A DNA stretch of 60,000 nt from NCBI GenBank assembly GCA_030141605.1, contig JAQGDQ010000099.1, positions 453,194-513,193 of the forward strand. Direction: 5' to 3'. Below are positions 59,115 to 60,000 of this stretch, in pieces. Every line of letters starts with the position of its first letter. Position 1 is the first letter of the stretch. The notes below the pieces were generated by a model that ran no database searches, was not told where the DNA came from, and worked only from the letters and a program-made list of their open reading frames with translations. The stretch is from Tubiluchus corallicola (taxonomy: Eukaryota; Priapulida; Priapulimorpha; Priapulimorphida; Tubiluchidae). Made by a program: the position numbers and the translations under genes.

Positions 59115-60000
59115 CTGAAAAAAATAAAATATATTAATTAATGCTAAGTTAGTTTAGTTGTGACCAACAATCAGGCCCAGCATTAGGAAGCACGAAGCCT
59201 AATTATGGAGTTGCTAGTAAGACCCCTACCCAACAAATGCTGCAGAACAGTATAAATACTTTGGACATATTTAACAACACAACTTTATATTCCAAACTTT
59301 ATGTTATATAATCTCATTAACAGTAGTCTTCCTGTGTTGAGGGTTTGAATATCGTCCACAAATTAGTAAAATTAAAATCCAACAACAATCTAACTAACGC
59401 ATATAGGGCTCCACAATTACCTTTTTAAAATGGTAAGTGGTGATGATAAACTGAAATTACAAAACAAATAAACAAACGATCAGTAAAAAAAACATTGAAA
59501 CATAAATATACGTGAACAGACTGAATAGTTTTATTCCTATCACAATATCAAGATACTTTGTGCACACTGGACACTCATTAATTCATCATAGTGTGATCCT
59601 CTCGAGCATGTGTGTGGGGGCCCAAATTGAATAAATCTGGCTTAAAACTGGCCTTGCCAACAATGCTCTTACACATATGAAAGACAAGGCAAAAAACATT
59701 AACACAGCTGTGTTCAACACAGTCAACAGATGACAAAGACTGTTACGTAATTTTAATCAGCAGTAATGTCACACATTGAAACAGTTCAAAATTCTCCTTG
59801 TATGATGTTTTTCGCATTTATACACATCTTATATCTACAAGAAAAACAGTTAGATGCATTATGACAATGATAGCTATAAAACTGAAGCCACCGTTCCATA
59901 CTTTTAAGCAAACGGAGAAGGTATTACAACAAAGTATTATAATATACTGTAGCCACAAACATTTCCTTAGGCTTAAAGAAAAACTTTGAAACTGTGTAGA
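59115..60000. other. drosha intron upstream of the first recognised exon
   Basis: A 30-base splice-flanked frame at 59421-59450 was considered and not accepted. Nothing else recognised; the preceding exons lie beyond the window. Confidence 0.5.

Noticed and set aside
59421-59450. 30-base frame FIITTYHFKK flanked by ttcag and gtaatt on the minus strand, in phase with the exon at 59114
   Set aside because: Splice sites and phase fit, but it does not resemble the well-conserved Drosha segment expected before VPKCK. Transcript data would settle it.

Overview
The window is nuclear DNA of an invertebrate animal. It is AT-rich, its genes are split by GT-AG introns, and it is full of SINE, LINE, MITE and microsatellite sequence. 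The genes point to a bilaterian that uses chitin: a conserved DROSHA with many introns, and secreted proteins with the chitin-binding / LDLa / chitin-deacetylase layout. I cannot place it more precisely from sequence alone.

The backbone is one gene, drosha, on the minus strand. I read 19 coding exons from 59114 down to 1310 (2146 coding bases, about 715 residues). Every exon junction keeps the reading frame. They encode the second half of the central domain, RNase III domain a (53308-47841), RNase III domain b (47335-10807) and most of the C-terminal dsRNA-binding domain (9411-1310). The N-terminal half lies beyond 60000, and the last coding exon was not found.

One drosha intron, 22844-46323 (23.5 kb), splits RNase III domain b. 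It holds three complete four-exon genes on the opposite strand: 25565-28244, 32765-35595 and 41342-44781. They are tandem paralogues of 525, 514 and 521 residues. Each has a signal peptide, a CBM14 chitin-binding domain, an LDLa-like module and a chitin-deacetylase-like domain. Each has a TATA box 62-63 bp before its ATG, so each looks like its own transcription unit. All three share substitutions at the metal-binding and catalytic positions, which suggests non-enzymatic chitin-binding proteins.

Most other sequence is intronic or lies between the nested genes, and is rich in repeats. It includes a TTAA-flanked element with ~490-bp inverted arms enclosing a LINE with an uninterrupted endonuclease/reverse-transcriptase frame (1820-7245), a second TTAA-flanked MITE (622-1140), hAT-like elements with 8-bp target duplications, tRNA-headed SINEs, foldback elements and several minisatellites. 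A 76-bp triplication has copied the acceptor of one drosha exon three times (58729-58953). The intron after the catalytic glutamate of RNase III domain b appears to use a GC donor (22706-22707).
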